Shown here in pieces: positions 16,601 to 22,810 of a stretch of 31,341 nt of DNA. Under the pieces are notes generated by a model. That model saw only the letters and a list, made by a program, of their open reading frames with translations. It ran no database searches and was not told where the DNA came from. Source of the stretch: a virus; IMG/VR virus record IMGVR_UViG_3300031951_000797, positions 1 to 31,341 of that record; one strand, 5' to 3'. Each line of letters starts with the position of its first letter. The stretch's first letter is position 1. Both the position numbers and the translations under genes were made by a program.

Positions 16601-17793
16601 AAGCCTCGGACCTTGCGGCTCGTTTGGCTGTGTACGAAGAGACCATGCGGGAAACCAACGGTGATGAGCTGCTGGCCCAGACCCGTGCACGCGAGTTGAT
16701 CAACTTCACCCGCAGGGGCTCCAGCGCCACGATGCGTACGGCCGCACGAGTGATCCCCTTCTTCAACGCCTACGCGCAGGGTATGGACGTGCTGTACCGC
16801 TCGGCATCAGGCATCGACGGGTCTTCCTCTGGTGAGCGCAGCGCAGCACGCAGGATGTTCATGAGCCGTGTGGCCATGATGACTGCATTCGGGTTTGCCT
16901 ACGCGCTGGCCATGAGCGACGACGAGGGCTACAAGGACGCCACAGACGAAGTGCGCGACAACAACTGGCTCCTGCCCGGCGGATACAAAATCCCCGTGCC
17001 AAAGGAATTGGCGTTCATCTTCAAGTCCATCCCCGAGCGTGTCGTCCAGTACATGCAACGCCTCGGCACCGAGGAAGAGCAGGACATCACCAAGGCGCTG
17101 GGCAGTGTGGTCAAGGCCGGGTTCTCGGCCTACGGATCGCCCACGGCAGTGCCATCGTTTGTCCGCCCTGTGCTGGAGAACATGACCAACTATTCCTTCT
17201 TCCTGCAACGGGAGCTGGAGTCTGCATCCATGCAGCGGCTTGAAGCTGGCCAACGGTCCACGTCCTCCACATCGGAGCTGGCCAAGTCGCTTGGTGAAGC
17301 AACAAACATGTCGCCCATCAAGATCGACAACTTCTTGCGCGGCACGTTCGGCCTTGCGGGTTCCACCACCCTGCTGGCAACAGACGCTTTGCTCAACCCG
17401 AGCCGCCCTGACCGTCCGCTGTACCAGATGCCGTTTGCCAGCATCTTCCTGTACGACACCGTTGGTGGGCGCAAGAAGGCTGAGTTCTATGACCTGCGGG
17501 AAAGGGTTGGCCAAGCCGACGCAACCTTCAAGGACCTGCTCACCAAGGACCCAGCCAAGGCAGAGAAGTATCTGGAGAAGAACCAAGCCTTGATTGCTGC
17601 CGCCCCGCTGATCAACGACACCTTGCGCGACTTGAGCCAGATGCGTGCCCTGCGCACGATGGTTGAACAGGGTACAGATGAGATGTTGGGCATGACCAGC
17701 GCGGAGCGCCGGGAGCTGATTGACGAAATTCGGGAATCCGAAAACGAGATGCTCAGTTACACCCGGGAACTTGAAAAGTCGCTACGGGAATAA
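10624..17793 (+). CDS. Giant multidomain virion/ejection protein with L,D-transpeptidase-like and LPD38-like regions, 2389 aa
   Basis: One uninterrupted frame of 2389 codons. Residues 1-40 carry YRITAPNGRTYQIEGPPGAS, a short motif found at the N-terminus of many phage proteins. Residues about 45-265 alternate Gly/Ala-rich hydrophobic and helical segments. Residues 270-1000 are charged, coiled-coil and Pro/Ala linkers, and the linker at 668-747 also holds another gene in a second frame. Residues about 1047-1205 resemble a YkuD L,D-transpeptidase (TPAGMF, His1156, SFGCIN with Cys1186). HEVGAH follows at 1352-1357. Residues about 1550-2389 resemble large polyvalent protein domain LPD38, with RVIPFFNAYAQG (2042-2053) and a hydrophobic stretch near 2080-2100. 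Size and position match ejection proteins that cross the envelope ahead of the DNA. Domain calls are by motif reading. Confidence 0.8.
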   Translation: MTTYRITAPNGRTYQIEGPPGASDAQVAQAVLAQNPEAAQPPAETTVGGNVKEFFKGIVPGAIGLAESAAVGASALLPEDAEKATRQFVKETAASARKPFEAGAGYEESIGRKFGEAVGSTVPFLASAPLGIAGRIGATALGVGAGAGEARGRAEEGAATAGERGLATALGAGVGVTEMFAPLRILGRLADPIKQGAAAQIKRALVAGGEEGAQEAATQIAQNLIAKGIYKPEQAIIEQVGESAAYGGATGALVQGLLDMALGRRAKGTPGAPGEIPDLEQKAQAERERRATLELEQGLGAEAKAAQAQGYVGQQGQLFRGLPTPTQPQRDLAGQILEPAPDEAAPRPSDLYEGFPLTTEVAQEAGFARTPEELEAAGQQQLGLDEVQDTEFFRQELATLDKEYTALQAKKDKTSADNQRMREIRTRRTQLNEMVRERTANRGPQLKQGQDQGTLFTPAELRKGERSFTPITVPPQSPARAQDVSTQEQADLMIEATFEYADLVKMREQLKASEQTPEIKQRIKYLDGQIRDYTLAGVDQAYQQRLEREATEGAAAEQQAREAALAEQSAFAKQPEGQPVPEPTVRAKPTPATVPTLMSPDVLGVLGIGHSAILRKPTHPIHGLDITKPEDAAEVKKMLTVYKEGKSAPIVEKVDAYLARPEFQGVPDVSTPATAQPAPAVSDKPRGRKRSVALPVQPATTELAEPGAGTAPATEAPAAPVGRGLVPTGPDAGTGDVGVSAEQPAVKAEYEAAEDAADKARATVVELRNQSDAAGYDQPEGLAADLAEAERASEEAARDAKAKFDALQKSESKTEPKTEPKPKAKRGELTLAKARDTAGDLDLDPETTKAKVKAFAMRLFKAGLIDEISLNATLNIGKDRDMGPEDMIDEIEAALDFYEQEQGRSTTTPEQPKLTKEPITIDVEAREIPDNQRALLEGPVSRLQEDQTAELEEFYGAQKDSPEFWARLNKDVATFAEKGAKAIAKAIREIIRQVHAGVLAVSMIFNPSGMTLPEGFVVTNKATITTEEQVLAPLPANVKGMSEGAKLAYQTMIPALKGKLGDKLITIADKPSGRVFIFKPDGTLVLQKKSLFGLAKGDLYKGNNDLPSNRITPAGMFDIKVIDAKKGADEKRTAGEYDTGTVLAINDPDAWVTIMHSVWLKEKDAGARAAALKTDTAADSRFSFGCINIDKAAYKNLMDNYAAQMDGSKLFVVPDNQADTKDFLTGKKQGADVLVRESVEPVTRKVTRDVDTTSAQKDTRVAAGREQKGLPQERFSVPATATGQTLDAMQAEIANMPGMMGAALRRMLKSGKIKLEAAAPGGRKIGGLYDGKSVTLYANGIPSGKVMSVALHEVGAHLGLKNMVGAKQYDAIIARLQKMIEKADGSTEAKMAQAAYKRIPIRDMKRGPEVFGDELLAYFVEEMALSEAAGTLPKVGMLRNLYNQIKTGFLTAINRVFGTSLGINDLTAEQVQLLAKAAFTMESFTAAKGEATAESERNSIPGTADLDPASRAAIKALQDKLPVGERGPEGVVGQAVQGMKRARENSGIITTFRQAVADKFASVESKVSQMFSKGVRDSFGNLNPMVLVRQAEDNAKIIMDFFRAGGIRMTKEGLVETFDQDKSMVSALNKVKDFAAANGMTYEEAKSEISTVLEGHRVHGIRQYNNDLEQSAIILAGKGKTKEAAEERARKITLHMTNAEIDQMEAIYQKSKGIQGIQADLNATRTQAIDLMIATGRITKEQGQFWKDNEAYVPFDRVFEETPVAPKFTRGKGLAVLRNYPGMEGSLGRPVRNVLDAYANRLSWMVEDTMRNNASVKLLEAMELGGFAREIPKVEAAQNKNLVVPRLYRNGEPVFFEVQNEYDMLAFQQAPEIMNGLTKALGATARILRVSVTAMPPFAIKQVVDDAQRAAFYSGVQRPLVVAMKTLYNFPKVFFGELTGRKSVAVKRMEELGIIGDYDFNIYEPVADIEKEIGAAKRSVAGKTFHRLEQLTKASDLAARLAVYEETMRETNGDELLAQTRARELINFTRRGSSATMRTAARVIPFFNAYAQGMDVLYRSASGIDGSSSGERSAARRMFMSRVAMMTAFGFAYALAMSDDEGYKDATDEVRDNNWLLPGGYKIPVPKELAFIFKSIPERVVQYMQRLGTEEEQDITKALGSVVKAGFSAYGSPTAVPSFVRPVLENMTNYSFFLQRELESASMQRLEAGQRSTSSTSELAKSLGEATNMSPIKIDNFLRGTFGLAGSTTLLATDALLNPSRPDRPLYQMPFASIFLYDTVGGRKKAEFYDLRERVGQADATFKDLLTKDPAKAEKYLEKNQALIAAAPLINDTLRDLSQMRALRTMVEQGTDEMLGMTSAERRELIDEIRESENEMLSYTRELEKSLRE
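12614..12619 (+). promoter_or_regulatory. Ribosome binding site AAGGAG for the embedded gene
   Basis: AAGGAG sits 6 nt before the ATG at 12626, a perfect Shine-Dalgarno core at ideal spacing. It lies deep within the coding frame of the giant protein, where no ribosome entry site would be expected unless a second protein is made. It decides the start of the embedded gene. Confidence 0.75.
12626..12862 (+). CDS. Embedded overlapping gene, 78 aa, entirely inside the giant gene in the +1 frame
   Basis: A 78-aa frame runs from ATG 12626 to TAA 12860-12862, one base out of phase with the giant gene. The peptide has natural composition and periodicity: arginine-rich start (MYQPRQPRNLRLRSAI), then SPEDVSEAWRYLYNLPQP, proline-rich LLNPEPELPQPPKHLQHL, and acidic/helical DADWFLLDQMLAREMLESA. 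In contrast the giant protein over the same bases is a low-complexity Pro/Ala/Thr/Glu linker, which tolerates sequence dictated by another frame. An AAGGAG site lies 6 nt upstream. The three aromatic W/Y positions and amphipathic helices suggest a small folded protein. I do not know its function. It could act with the giant protein or be a separate late factor. Expression is inferred, not shown. Confidence 0.72.
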   Translation: MYQPRQPRNLRLRSAISPEDVSEAWRYLYNLPQPSLLNPEPELPQPPKHLQHLSDADWFLLDQMLAREMLESARSSLQ

Positions 17794-17798
17794 AAGAA

Positions 17799-17821
17799 CC
17801 CCCCGGTGTTGAGCCGGGGGG
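17799..17821 (-). terminator. GC-rich terminator between convergent transcription units
   Basis: CCCCCCGG (17799-17806), a 7-nt loop, and CCGGGGGG (17814-17821) form a perfect 8-bp stem. Read on the minus strand the stem is followed by TTCTTTTATT, a good U-rich tract, so it should end the minus-strand replication transcript. On the plus strand it is followed by TAATCCCTTT, a weak tract, so it may also stop late transcripts but less surely. A second small inverted repeat, GCAACT-GCA-AGTTGC (17844-17858), lies in the same 77-bp gap between the convergent genes. Confidence 0.85.
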
Positions 17822-17870
17822 TAATCCCTTTGGAGTTCCATGAGCAACTGCAAGTTGCCAGAAAATGGTA

Positions 17871-18080
17871 TCACGCCACGCGCCAAACGCGAACCCCCCA
17901 GAAAGAATTTTCTATGCGGTCCCTTGCACGGACTTGCATGCCCCGGGCGGCGGCGTGATGCTCGACCTGCTTGCGCACGGACTTGGTGTCAATGCACGGG
18001 ATAAAGAATGAGGAGCCCACGATGAACTTCCCCCATTCAATATCGATCTGAACCCCTTCCGTTTCAATCGGCTTGCTCAT
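17871..18080 (-). CDS. Small conserved phage protein of unknown function, 69 aa
   Basis: The ATG at 18080 lies 17 nt inside the end of the primase-helicase gene, so the two are coupled. The protein has IDIEWGKFIVGSSFFIPCID in its first half, a basic helix SVRKQVEHHAAARGMQVRAR and the ending GVRVWRVA. The alternation of strands and one helix suggests a small alpha/beta fold. Proteins of this shape and length, ending in G-V-R-x-W-R, are frequent beside phage replication genes. No enzymatic motif is visible. It is the last gene of the minus-strand operon before the terminator. Confidence 0.72.
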   Translation of the reverse strand: MSKPIETEGVQIDIEWGKFIVGSSFFIPCIDTKSVRKQVEHHAAARGMQVRARDRIENSFWGVRVWRVA

Positions 18081-20907
18081 CGCTTGCCGCCAGCACCGCT
18101 TCGCTGTCGAACACGTTGTGCATGGTGTCGTCGATCATCAGCACGTTGACCGGTGGGGATGCAACCATTGTGCCTTTGCCGATGCGTTTCTTCGTGGCAG
18201 TGATGTTCACGCCTGAATTGCGCAGGTTGTTCACGGTGTCGTGGTAGCTGACCTGATTCTTGGCGCACCATTCCTTGAACTTCTTTTGCACGATGTACAG
18301 ATATTTTGTATCCGGCTCGTAACGAATCAACAGTTCCCCACGCGGTTCACGCATCGGGGGTGTCGGCAATCCGTTATCTGCTGCACCGTCACGGATGATC
18401 AGGATGTTGTTGATGTTGCCCGCAATGAACGAGCCCAGTGCGCCAGCGCCATCGGTAACCGTGCCATTCTTGACTTCACCCTTGCCGGTCTTCAGGAACA
18501 CCACGAGCCAGTTGAAGATGCGTTTCACGTCGATATCGAGCAAGCCCAGTTGGTTGGCAATCAGGCCCCCGGTGATGGCCAGCGCCCCGATGTTGGACCA
18601 GAAGCGTTCACGTTGGCCAAGCCCTGCAGCGGCATCCAAACGCAGTTGAACGTCACGCAGGATATCCAGCACATCGGGCAGGTTCTCGACCACATACTTG
18701 ATGAACACCTCTCCGGCGTGGCCGTAGTTGTCGGTCAATCGGCCGAACAGGGCGTCAGTGTATTCCTTGGAGTGGCTGTTGGTTGGGTGAATCCGCAGCT
18801 CGATGATCCGCATCATCTCGCCTTCGGGGAAGTCCTTCAAGGCATACAGCTTGTCGTACAGGCTGCTGTTGGAAGACGTGATGGCCACCAAGCGCCAGAA
18901 GGTGTGGTTCAGACGCTCAGCGTTTGACTGTGCCTCCATACGGTTCTTGCCACGGCCCTGTGTGATGGCGTACGCCAATTGGCTAATGATCTCCTCCTTC
19001 ATGTTGGTGATCTCGTCAATCGTGGCGGGCAAGTTATTCAGCACACCGAAGCGGTGAATCTTGGCGTTGTACGTGTCGTCGTTTTGCAGCAGCAGGTCAA
19101 AGGGCTTGCCCCATATGCTGTTGATCACCATCTGCACGGTGGACTTACCTGTGCCGGAGCCGGGGCTCATCAAGTTGACGATACCGCCGCGCACCTGTGT
19201 GTACGGCATCAACACGCTACCGAACCCGAGGAACAGTGCAAAGGCTTGCGCCTCCATGCCGGGGTTGTTGTAGAAGTTGGCAATCGTGCGCCACTCGTTG
19301 ATGTCGCCCTTCTTCGTGAGCAGGCCGCATGTCTGCATGATGGCCTTTGACGGTGGGCTGTACCGCACACCATCGGCAGTGATCTCACGATCACCAATCA
19401 CAAAAGTTTTTTCTTCGGTCCAGCCAAACTGGCTACGGACTGTTTCTGCTTGTCCCATATGCTGTAATTCCTTCAACCATCGCTGGATGTAAAACATGAG
19501 GGGGTCGATGGTCTTGCCAAGGGCCATGATCCCTTGTGCTGCAATCGTGTCCCGGAAGCGGTCTTTCGATGTGGCGTCTGTCAGGGGGATGGAGAACTCC
19601 CGCACACCGTCTTTGGGCAGGTGCAAGCGCAACCACAACACTTCGCCTTGCTCTTGGTCATACATCCGCTTGACCACGTAAAAATCGTTTTCATAGATCA
19701 GCTTGTCGTCCGACACGCCGTCATCGTTGGGGGTGCCCTTGAGATACACGCCGCCGTGCTTGCCACGGAAAAACGGGAAGGGGTATGTGGGGATGATGTA
19801 GGTGCGGGTGTCGTGTGAGTTCGCATCTTCCGCCTGCACCACGTTGTCTTCCTCGGTGGCCATAGCAATCTCTTTGCCAAGCACGATCGGGGAACCAAAC
19901 TTGCCTTTGTGGGGGCACTGGCCACACACGCCGGGGTTCAATGACTCGAAGGTGTCGCAGGTGTATGGGCCCTTGGTCAGGCTTGCCTTGTAGACCGTAT
20001 CTGACGGGTCGTACTGCGGGTGGTTGTGCGACATCTCGTGGATGGCGGTGGCCTCGTCTTCGCACAGGTGGGCAATGGACAGACCGGCTCTCCACAGCGG
20101 CTCCTCGATGCCAGCTTGATCCGCCATGATGTGGTTGAGCTGTGCGCAACCGTTCGCGCCCAAGGCAATGATCTTGCCAAACTTGTAGATGTTGTTCTGC
20201 CCCATGAGGGCTTTGCTGGTGCCATCCATGCCAGCATTCTTGATGTGGTCTGGCACTTCAAAGGGCAGCGCGTCTACCGTCTGGCTGGGTTCTGGTGCAC
20301 CGAGGCATTTGGCAAACTCGAACAGGTCGATCTTGCCTTCACCACAGATGTACTCCACGGGCAGCGGGGCATCGGGGTTCTTGAAGTTGGTGGTCTCTGG
20401 CACGCGCAGGATACGCGCAGCATCGGTTGTGCAAGCGGGGTCAGCGTACAGGCTGCGTTCGATACAGACGGCTTTGAGGCGGTTGGCCACAGGGAGCCAC
20501 ATGTCTTTCGGAATGCTCTCGGGCAGTACCCAGTATGCGTGCACACCGTTGCCGGAGTTGATGCAGATGGGTTGTGGCAAATTCAGGTCAGAGCAAAACT
20601 GCCCCAGTGCTGACATCGCCAGTTCACGAGTTCGGTATTCTTTGGTGGGGCCGCAATCCAGATCGAGCCAGAAGGCTTTGGCCCTCAGAGCGTTTGCCGC
20701 CAGCCTGCGCTGGGGCTGCATGTTGGGATCGAAGCTGAACACTGCGAAGTAGGCATCGGCTTGGGCTTGGTGTAGCCCATCGACTTCCTGCACCAGCATT
20801 GGCAGACTGTCTGCGAAACGTGTACGAATTTTCCCCTGCTTAATGCCGACTGCACAATAGGTTCCTGTCTCTGCAAGAACCGTGCTTAGGAATTCGGTCA
20901 GTGTCAT
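18064..20907 (-). CDS. Bifunctional primase-helicase: AEP-like primase fused to DUF927 helicase
   Basis: This 947-aa protein likely makes primers and unwinds DNA at the phage fork. The N-terminal archaeo-eukaryotic primase features are FWLDLDCG (Asp82, Asp84), SGNGVHAYW (His123) and TDAARILRVPETTNFK (162-176), as in RepB-like primases. A linker with Cys254, Cys317, Cys328 and Cys331 (PYTCDTF, GVCGQCPHKG) may bind zinc. The helicase half has Walker A PGSGTGKST (582-590) and Walker B PATIDEIT (627-634), with the surrounding pattern of DUF927 P-loop ATPases. The combination replaces the T7 gp4 or separate primase and DnaB arrangement. It is 12 nt downstream of an HTH gene. No Shine-Dalgarno is obvious at its ATG. 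Confidence 0.87.
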   Translation of the reverse strand: MTLTEFLSTVLAETGTYCAVGIKQGKIRTRFADSLPMLVQEVDGLHQAQADAYFAVFSFDPNMQPQRRLAANALRAKAFWLDLDCGPTKEYRTRELAMSALGQFCSDLNLPQPICINSGNGVHAYWVLPESIPKDMWLPVANRLKAVCIERSLYADPACTTDAARILRVPETTNFKNPDAPLPVEYICGEGKIDLFEFAKCLGAPEPSQTVDALPFEVPDHIKNAGMDGTSKALMGQNNIYKFGKIIALGANGCAQLNHIMADQAGIEEPLWRAGLSIAHLCEDEATAIHEMSHNHPQYDPSDTVYKASLTKGPYTCDTFESLNPGVCGQCPHKGKFGSPIVLGKEIAMATEEDNVVQAEDANSHDTRTYIIPTYPFPFFRGKHGGVYLKGTPNDDGVSDDKLIYENDFYVVKRMYDQEQGEVLWLRLHLPKDGVREFSIPLTDATSKDRFRDTIAAQGIMALGKTIDPLMFYIQRWLKELQHMGQAETVRSQFGWTEEKTFVIGDREITADGVRYSPPSKAIMQTCGLLTKKGDINEWRTIANFYNNPGMEAQAFALFLGFGSVLMPYTQVRGGIVNLMSPGSGTGKSTVQMVINSIWGKPFDLLLQNDDTYNAKIHRFGVLNNLPATIDEITNMKEEIISQLAYAITQGRGKNRMEAQSNAERLNHTFWRLVAITSSNSSLYDKLYALKDFPEGEMMRIIELRIHPTNSHSKEYTDALFGRLTDNYGHAGEVFIKYVVENLPDVLDILRDVQLRLDAAAGLGQRERFWSNIGALAITGGLIANQLGLLDIDVKRIFNWLVVFLKTGKGEVKNGTVTDGAGALGSFIAGNINNILIIRDGAADNGLPTPPMREPRGELLIRYEPDTKYLYIVQKKFKEWCAKNQVSYHDTVNNLRNSGVNITATKKRIGKGTMVASPPVNVLMIDDTMHNVFDSEAVLAASDEQAD

Positions 20908-20919
20908 GGCAGGAATGGG

Positions 20920-21144
20920 TTATTGGTTGTCGATGAAGCGGGTCAGCTTGGCGGCGATTTCTGGTTTCGGGTTGAAGTCACCCATGAACCATGCGTACAC
21001 GGTCACGGTGCTAACCCCGGCAACTTTGGCAACCTCTTTGACGGAGATGCCTTTTTTGATACATGCTCGGCCAATTTTGACGCCGACCTTTTTTCCGTCA
21101 GCGGCCTTGTTTTTTTCAACAAGGGCAAGTGTGTATCCGATCAT
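20920..21144 (-). CDS. Small Cro/XRE-like helix-turn-helix DNA-binding protein, 74 aa
   Basis: A basic N-terminal segment (EKNKAADGKKVGVKIGRACI) is followed by a helix-turn-helix, ISVKEVAKVAGVSTVTVYAW, at about residues 33-52, then FNPKPEIAAKLTRFI. This resembles the DNA-binding domain of Cro/C1-type regulators but has no oligomerisation domain. It could repress the early operon or act as a replication accessory protein. The ATG overlaps the stop of a possible 14-aa leader peptide (ATGA at 21141-21144). Confidence 0.78.
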   Translation of the reverse strand: MIGYTLALVEKNKAADGKKVGVKIGRACIKKGISVKEVAKVAGVSTVTVYAWFMGDFNPKPEIAAKLTRFIDNQ

Positions 21145-21185
21145 TTTGTTCTTTCGTTAGGTGGGGGTACTCGCTGCGTCTGCAT
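21141..21185 (-). CDS. Possible 14-aa leader peptide with a Pro-Pro-Pro run
   Basis: The frame MQTQRVPPPNERTK starts at 21185, has GGGAG upstream at acceptable spacing and stops in an ATGA overlap with the HTH gene, the junction type used throughout this operon. Three consecutive prolines are a known ribosome-stalling sequence relieved by EF-P, so it could tune translation of the HTH gene. It may equally be chance. The rest of the 110-bp gap (21145-21254) shows nothing else I can support. Confidence 0.3.
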   Translation of the reverse strand: MQTQRVPPPNERTK

Positions 21186-21254
21186 CTCTGTTTCTCCCGT
21201 TAGTCTTGCGATCTCCGAGGTGTCCGTGCAGCATCCGCTTTCCCCCCGAAACCA

Positions 21255-22148
21255 TTACTCGGCGTCGTCAGCCCACTCGTCGAGGACGGAGGACACGTCT
21301 TTCACTTCGGCCTTCTTGGAAGACGTGCGCTTGACGGGCTCATCCACTGCATCGGCGGGTTCCGCTTTGGCCTTCGCTGCGGGTGCTGGGGCTTCTGCGA
21401 ACGGGCTACCTGTCGGCTTGGTTTCGCCATCCATCTGCGTGACAGTCATGGTGACCGCGTTCAGTGCATCAGGTGTATCGCCTTGCGACTTGGCAGTGGC
21501 CATCTCTTCAACGCTCAACGGACGCATTGCACGGAAGGTCAGCTTGGGTGTGGCGCTGGCTGTGTCGAAACGCATCTCTGTCACCACGGCTGTCACGGGG
21601 ATACCGTGACCACCCAAGAACTTGGCGTATTGCTGCAAGGGCATCTTGCCGTTGTCACCTGTGCCGAAGATCGACTGTGCTGGCAGGGTCAACTGATACA
21701 CATCGCCTTCAAGGTTGTTCTCCAGCACCACTGCGAGGCGGTGGCTGAATCGGCAAGCGCGGCTGTCACCTTGGCCAGAACCTTTGATGTTCTGTGGGCA
21801 GTTGGCGCAGTTGGGGGACTGCTTGTTCTTGGAGTCTGCAGCAGGTGTGACGCCATCGTTGGAGTAGCAAGCAGGGGCGGCGTTCTGGCCTTCCACATAC
21901 GTGCCAGCGTAGTAGCTGCGGCTGGTCTTCTCAGCGGAGCGAACCAACACCACGTTCATGGCGCGGTCGTCATTCTGTGCAACCTCTTTGCCGCCAACGA
22001 TCATGCGGAACACACCACCACGAATGGAGATACGCTTGCCTGTGCCGCCACCCATCAGGGCTTTGGTTGTTGCATCGAGTTCGAGGCCACGCAGGTGTGC
22101 GGGGAGTGCGTTGCCACCTTGGGCGAACAGGGTCATTTCATTGCTCAT
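21255..22148 (-). CDS. Candidate ssDNA-binding protein with four conserved-looking Cys and acidic tail, 297 aa
   Basis: AAGGAG precedes the ATG, which overlaps the upstream HTH stop (ATGA). The core (about 35-235) is strand-rich. It contains Cys94, Cys114-x2-Cys117 and Cys132 (APACYSNDG, SPNCANCPQN, SRACRFSHR), a likely metal site. The C-terminal 60 residues are a disordered Ala/Pro/Lys linker ending VLDEWADDAE, an acidic tip like those by which SSB, gp2.5 and gp32 recruit partners. It lies between helicase and primase genes. The acidic tail, domain layout and location suggest a single-stranded DNA-binding protein, but the OB fold cannot be confirmed from sequence by eye. Confidence 0.5.
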   Translation of the reverse strand: MSNEMTLFAQGGNALPAHLRGLELDATTKALMGGGTGKRISIRGGVFRMIVGGKEVAQNDDRAMNVVLVRSAEKTSRSYYAGTYVEGQNAAPACYSNDGVTPAADSKNKQSPNCANCPQNIKGSGQGDSRACRFSHRLAVVLENNLEGDVYQLTLPAQSIFGTGDNGKMPLQQYAKFLGGHGIPVTAVVTEMRFDTASATPKLTFRAMRPLSVEEMATAKSQGDTPDALNAVTMTVTQMDGETKPTGSPFAEAPAPAAKAKAEPADAVDEPVKRTSSKKAEVKDVSSVLDEWADDAE

Positions 22149-22360
22149 TTAGATTTCTCCTTGGTTAAAAAATTCTCGACGATTGCTGCGTCCATGTTGA
22201 AAAACTTGGCAAGCTCGCTACCAAAAAACCGGTAGCTCTTACCGACTCGAATGAAAGGAATACGCTTGGTCACGTCTTCCTCACGAATCATTGTGTGAAT
22301 GGTTGACGGGGCGACCTGCAATAGCTTCGCCACCTGAGCCAACGTCAGGGCATTTTCCAT
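22145..22360 (-). CDS. Excisionase/MerR-like HTH DNA-binding protein, 71 aa
   Basis: The start follows the upstream TAA directly (TAAATG), with GGAG 6 nt before it. The sequence LTLAQVAKLLQVAPSTIHTM (about 5-24) followed by IPFIRVGKSYRFFGSELAKF is the winged-helix pattern of excisionase-family (HTH_17) proteins: a helix-turn-helix and a wing with R-V-G-x-x-x-R-F. Such proteins act as excisionases, transcription factors or replication-associated DNA binders. No integrase lies in this window, so excisionase function cannot be inferred. It is tightly coupled to the candidate SSB gene. Confidence 0.8.
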   Translation of the reverse strand: MENALTLAQVAKLLQVAPSTIHTMIREEDVTKRIPFIRVGKSYRFFGSELAKFFNMDAAIVENFLTKEKSK

Positions 22361-22750
22361 TTAGCTTCTCCGTACCGTTACAGTGTACTTGTTGTCCACG
22401 TTCAACCCAGTGGGCATGAGGTCCGGGTTTTCACGTAGAAAGTTCTTCATGTTGAGCTGCGATATGCGGCGCTCCACGAGATCAAGCGCATCGTTGTCCC
22501 GGATGAACTTGTGCATCGCTGCCCAGTCTCCAGTCCAGTACCTCGTCTGCACTGATTTGATTGCGGTGCCGTGTGCAGTCTTGATACTGTCAGCACCGGT
22601 TGCTTTGCAGACCTCCAGCAGGCTGGACTCAATGAGGTCCATCTGCTCTTTGATCTTGCCGTCTTGTTCCTCGAACGCAGCTTTGAGCTGTGCTCGCTTG
22701 TCACGCATCTTTATGTAGACGTTGACCAGCTTGTCTGCCGTTATGCTCAT
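22361..22750 (-). CDS. Conserved phage replication-module protein of unknown function, 129 aa
   Basis: AAGGAT lies 5 nt before the ATG, and the gene is the first after the internal promoter at 22776-22804. The N-terminal half is a coiled-coil-like helix (YIKMRDKRAQLKAAFEEQDG, KIKEQMDLIESSLLEV). It is followed by GADSIKTAHGTAIKSVQTRY, DWAAMHKFIRDNDALDLVER and a strand ending NKYTVTVRRS. The pattern, helix plus T-x-x-G-T and ending V-x-V-R-R, is common in phage replication modules. Its biochemical role is not known to me. No catalytic motif is visible. Confidence 0.75.
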   Translation of the reverse strand: MSITADKLVNVYIKMRDKRAQLKAAFEEQDGKIKEQMDLIESSLLEVCKATGADSIKTAHGTAIKSVQTRYWTGDWAAMHKFIRDNDALDLVERRISQLNMKNFLRENPDLMPTGLNVDNKYTVTVRRS

Positions 22751-22775
22751 GGGAATCCTTTCGTTGTTTTGGGTA

Positions 22776-22804
22776 ATGATACACAGTAATCTTTATCTTG
22801 TAAA
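22776..22804 (-). promoter_or_regulatory. Sigma70-type promoter for the 129-aa gene to primase-helicase operon
   Basis: On the minus strand TTTACA (-35, at 22799-22804) is separated by exactly 17 bp from TATCAT (-10, at 22776-22781). Each box differs from consensus by one base. It sits in the 60-bp gap after the SF2 helicase stop and about 25 bp before the start of the 129-aa gene. It should be read by the host RNA polymerase. Confidence 0.72.
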
Positions 22805-22810
22805 GGTGGG

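Noticed and set aside
17840-18004. Plus-strand frame of 54 codons with GGAG before its ATG
   Set aside because: It lies beyond the terminator hairpin, is mostly antisense to the 69-aa gene, and its second half has Arg/Cys-rich shadow composition.
22145-22360. Excisionase-like HTH as evidence for lysogeny
   Set aside because: No integrase, attachment site or repressor module is visible in the window; this HTH family is also common in lytic phages.
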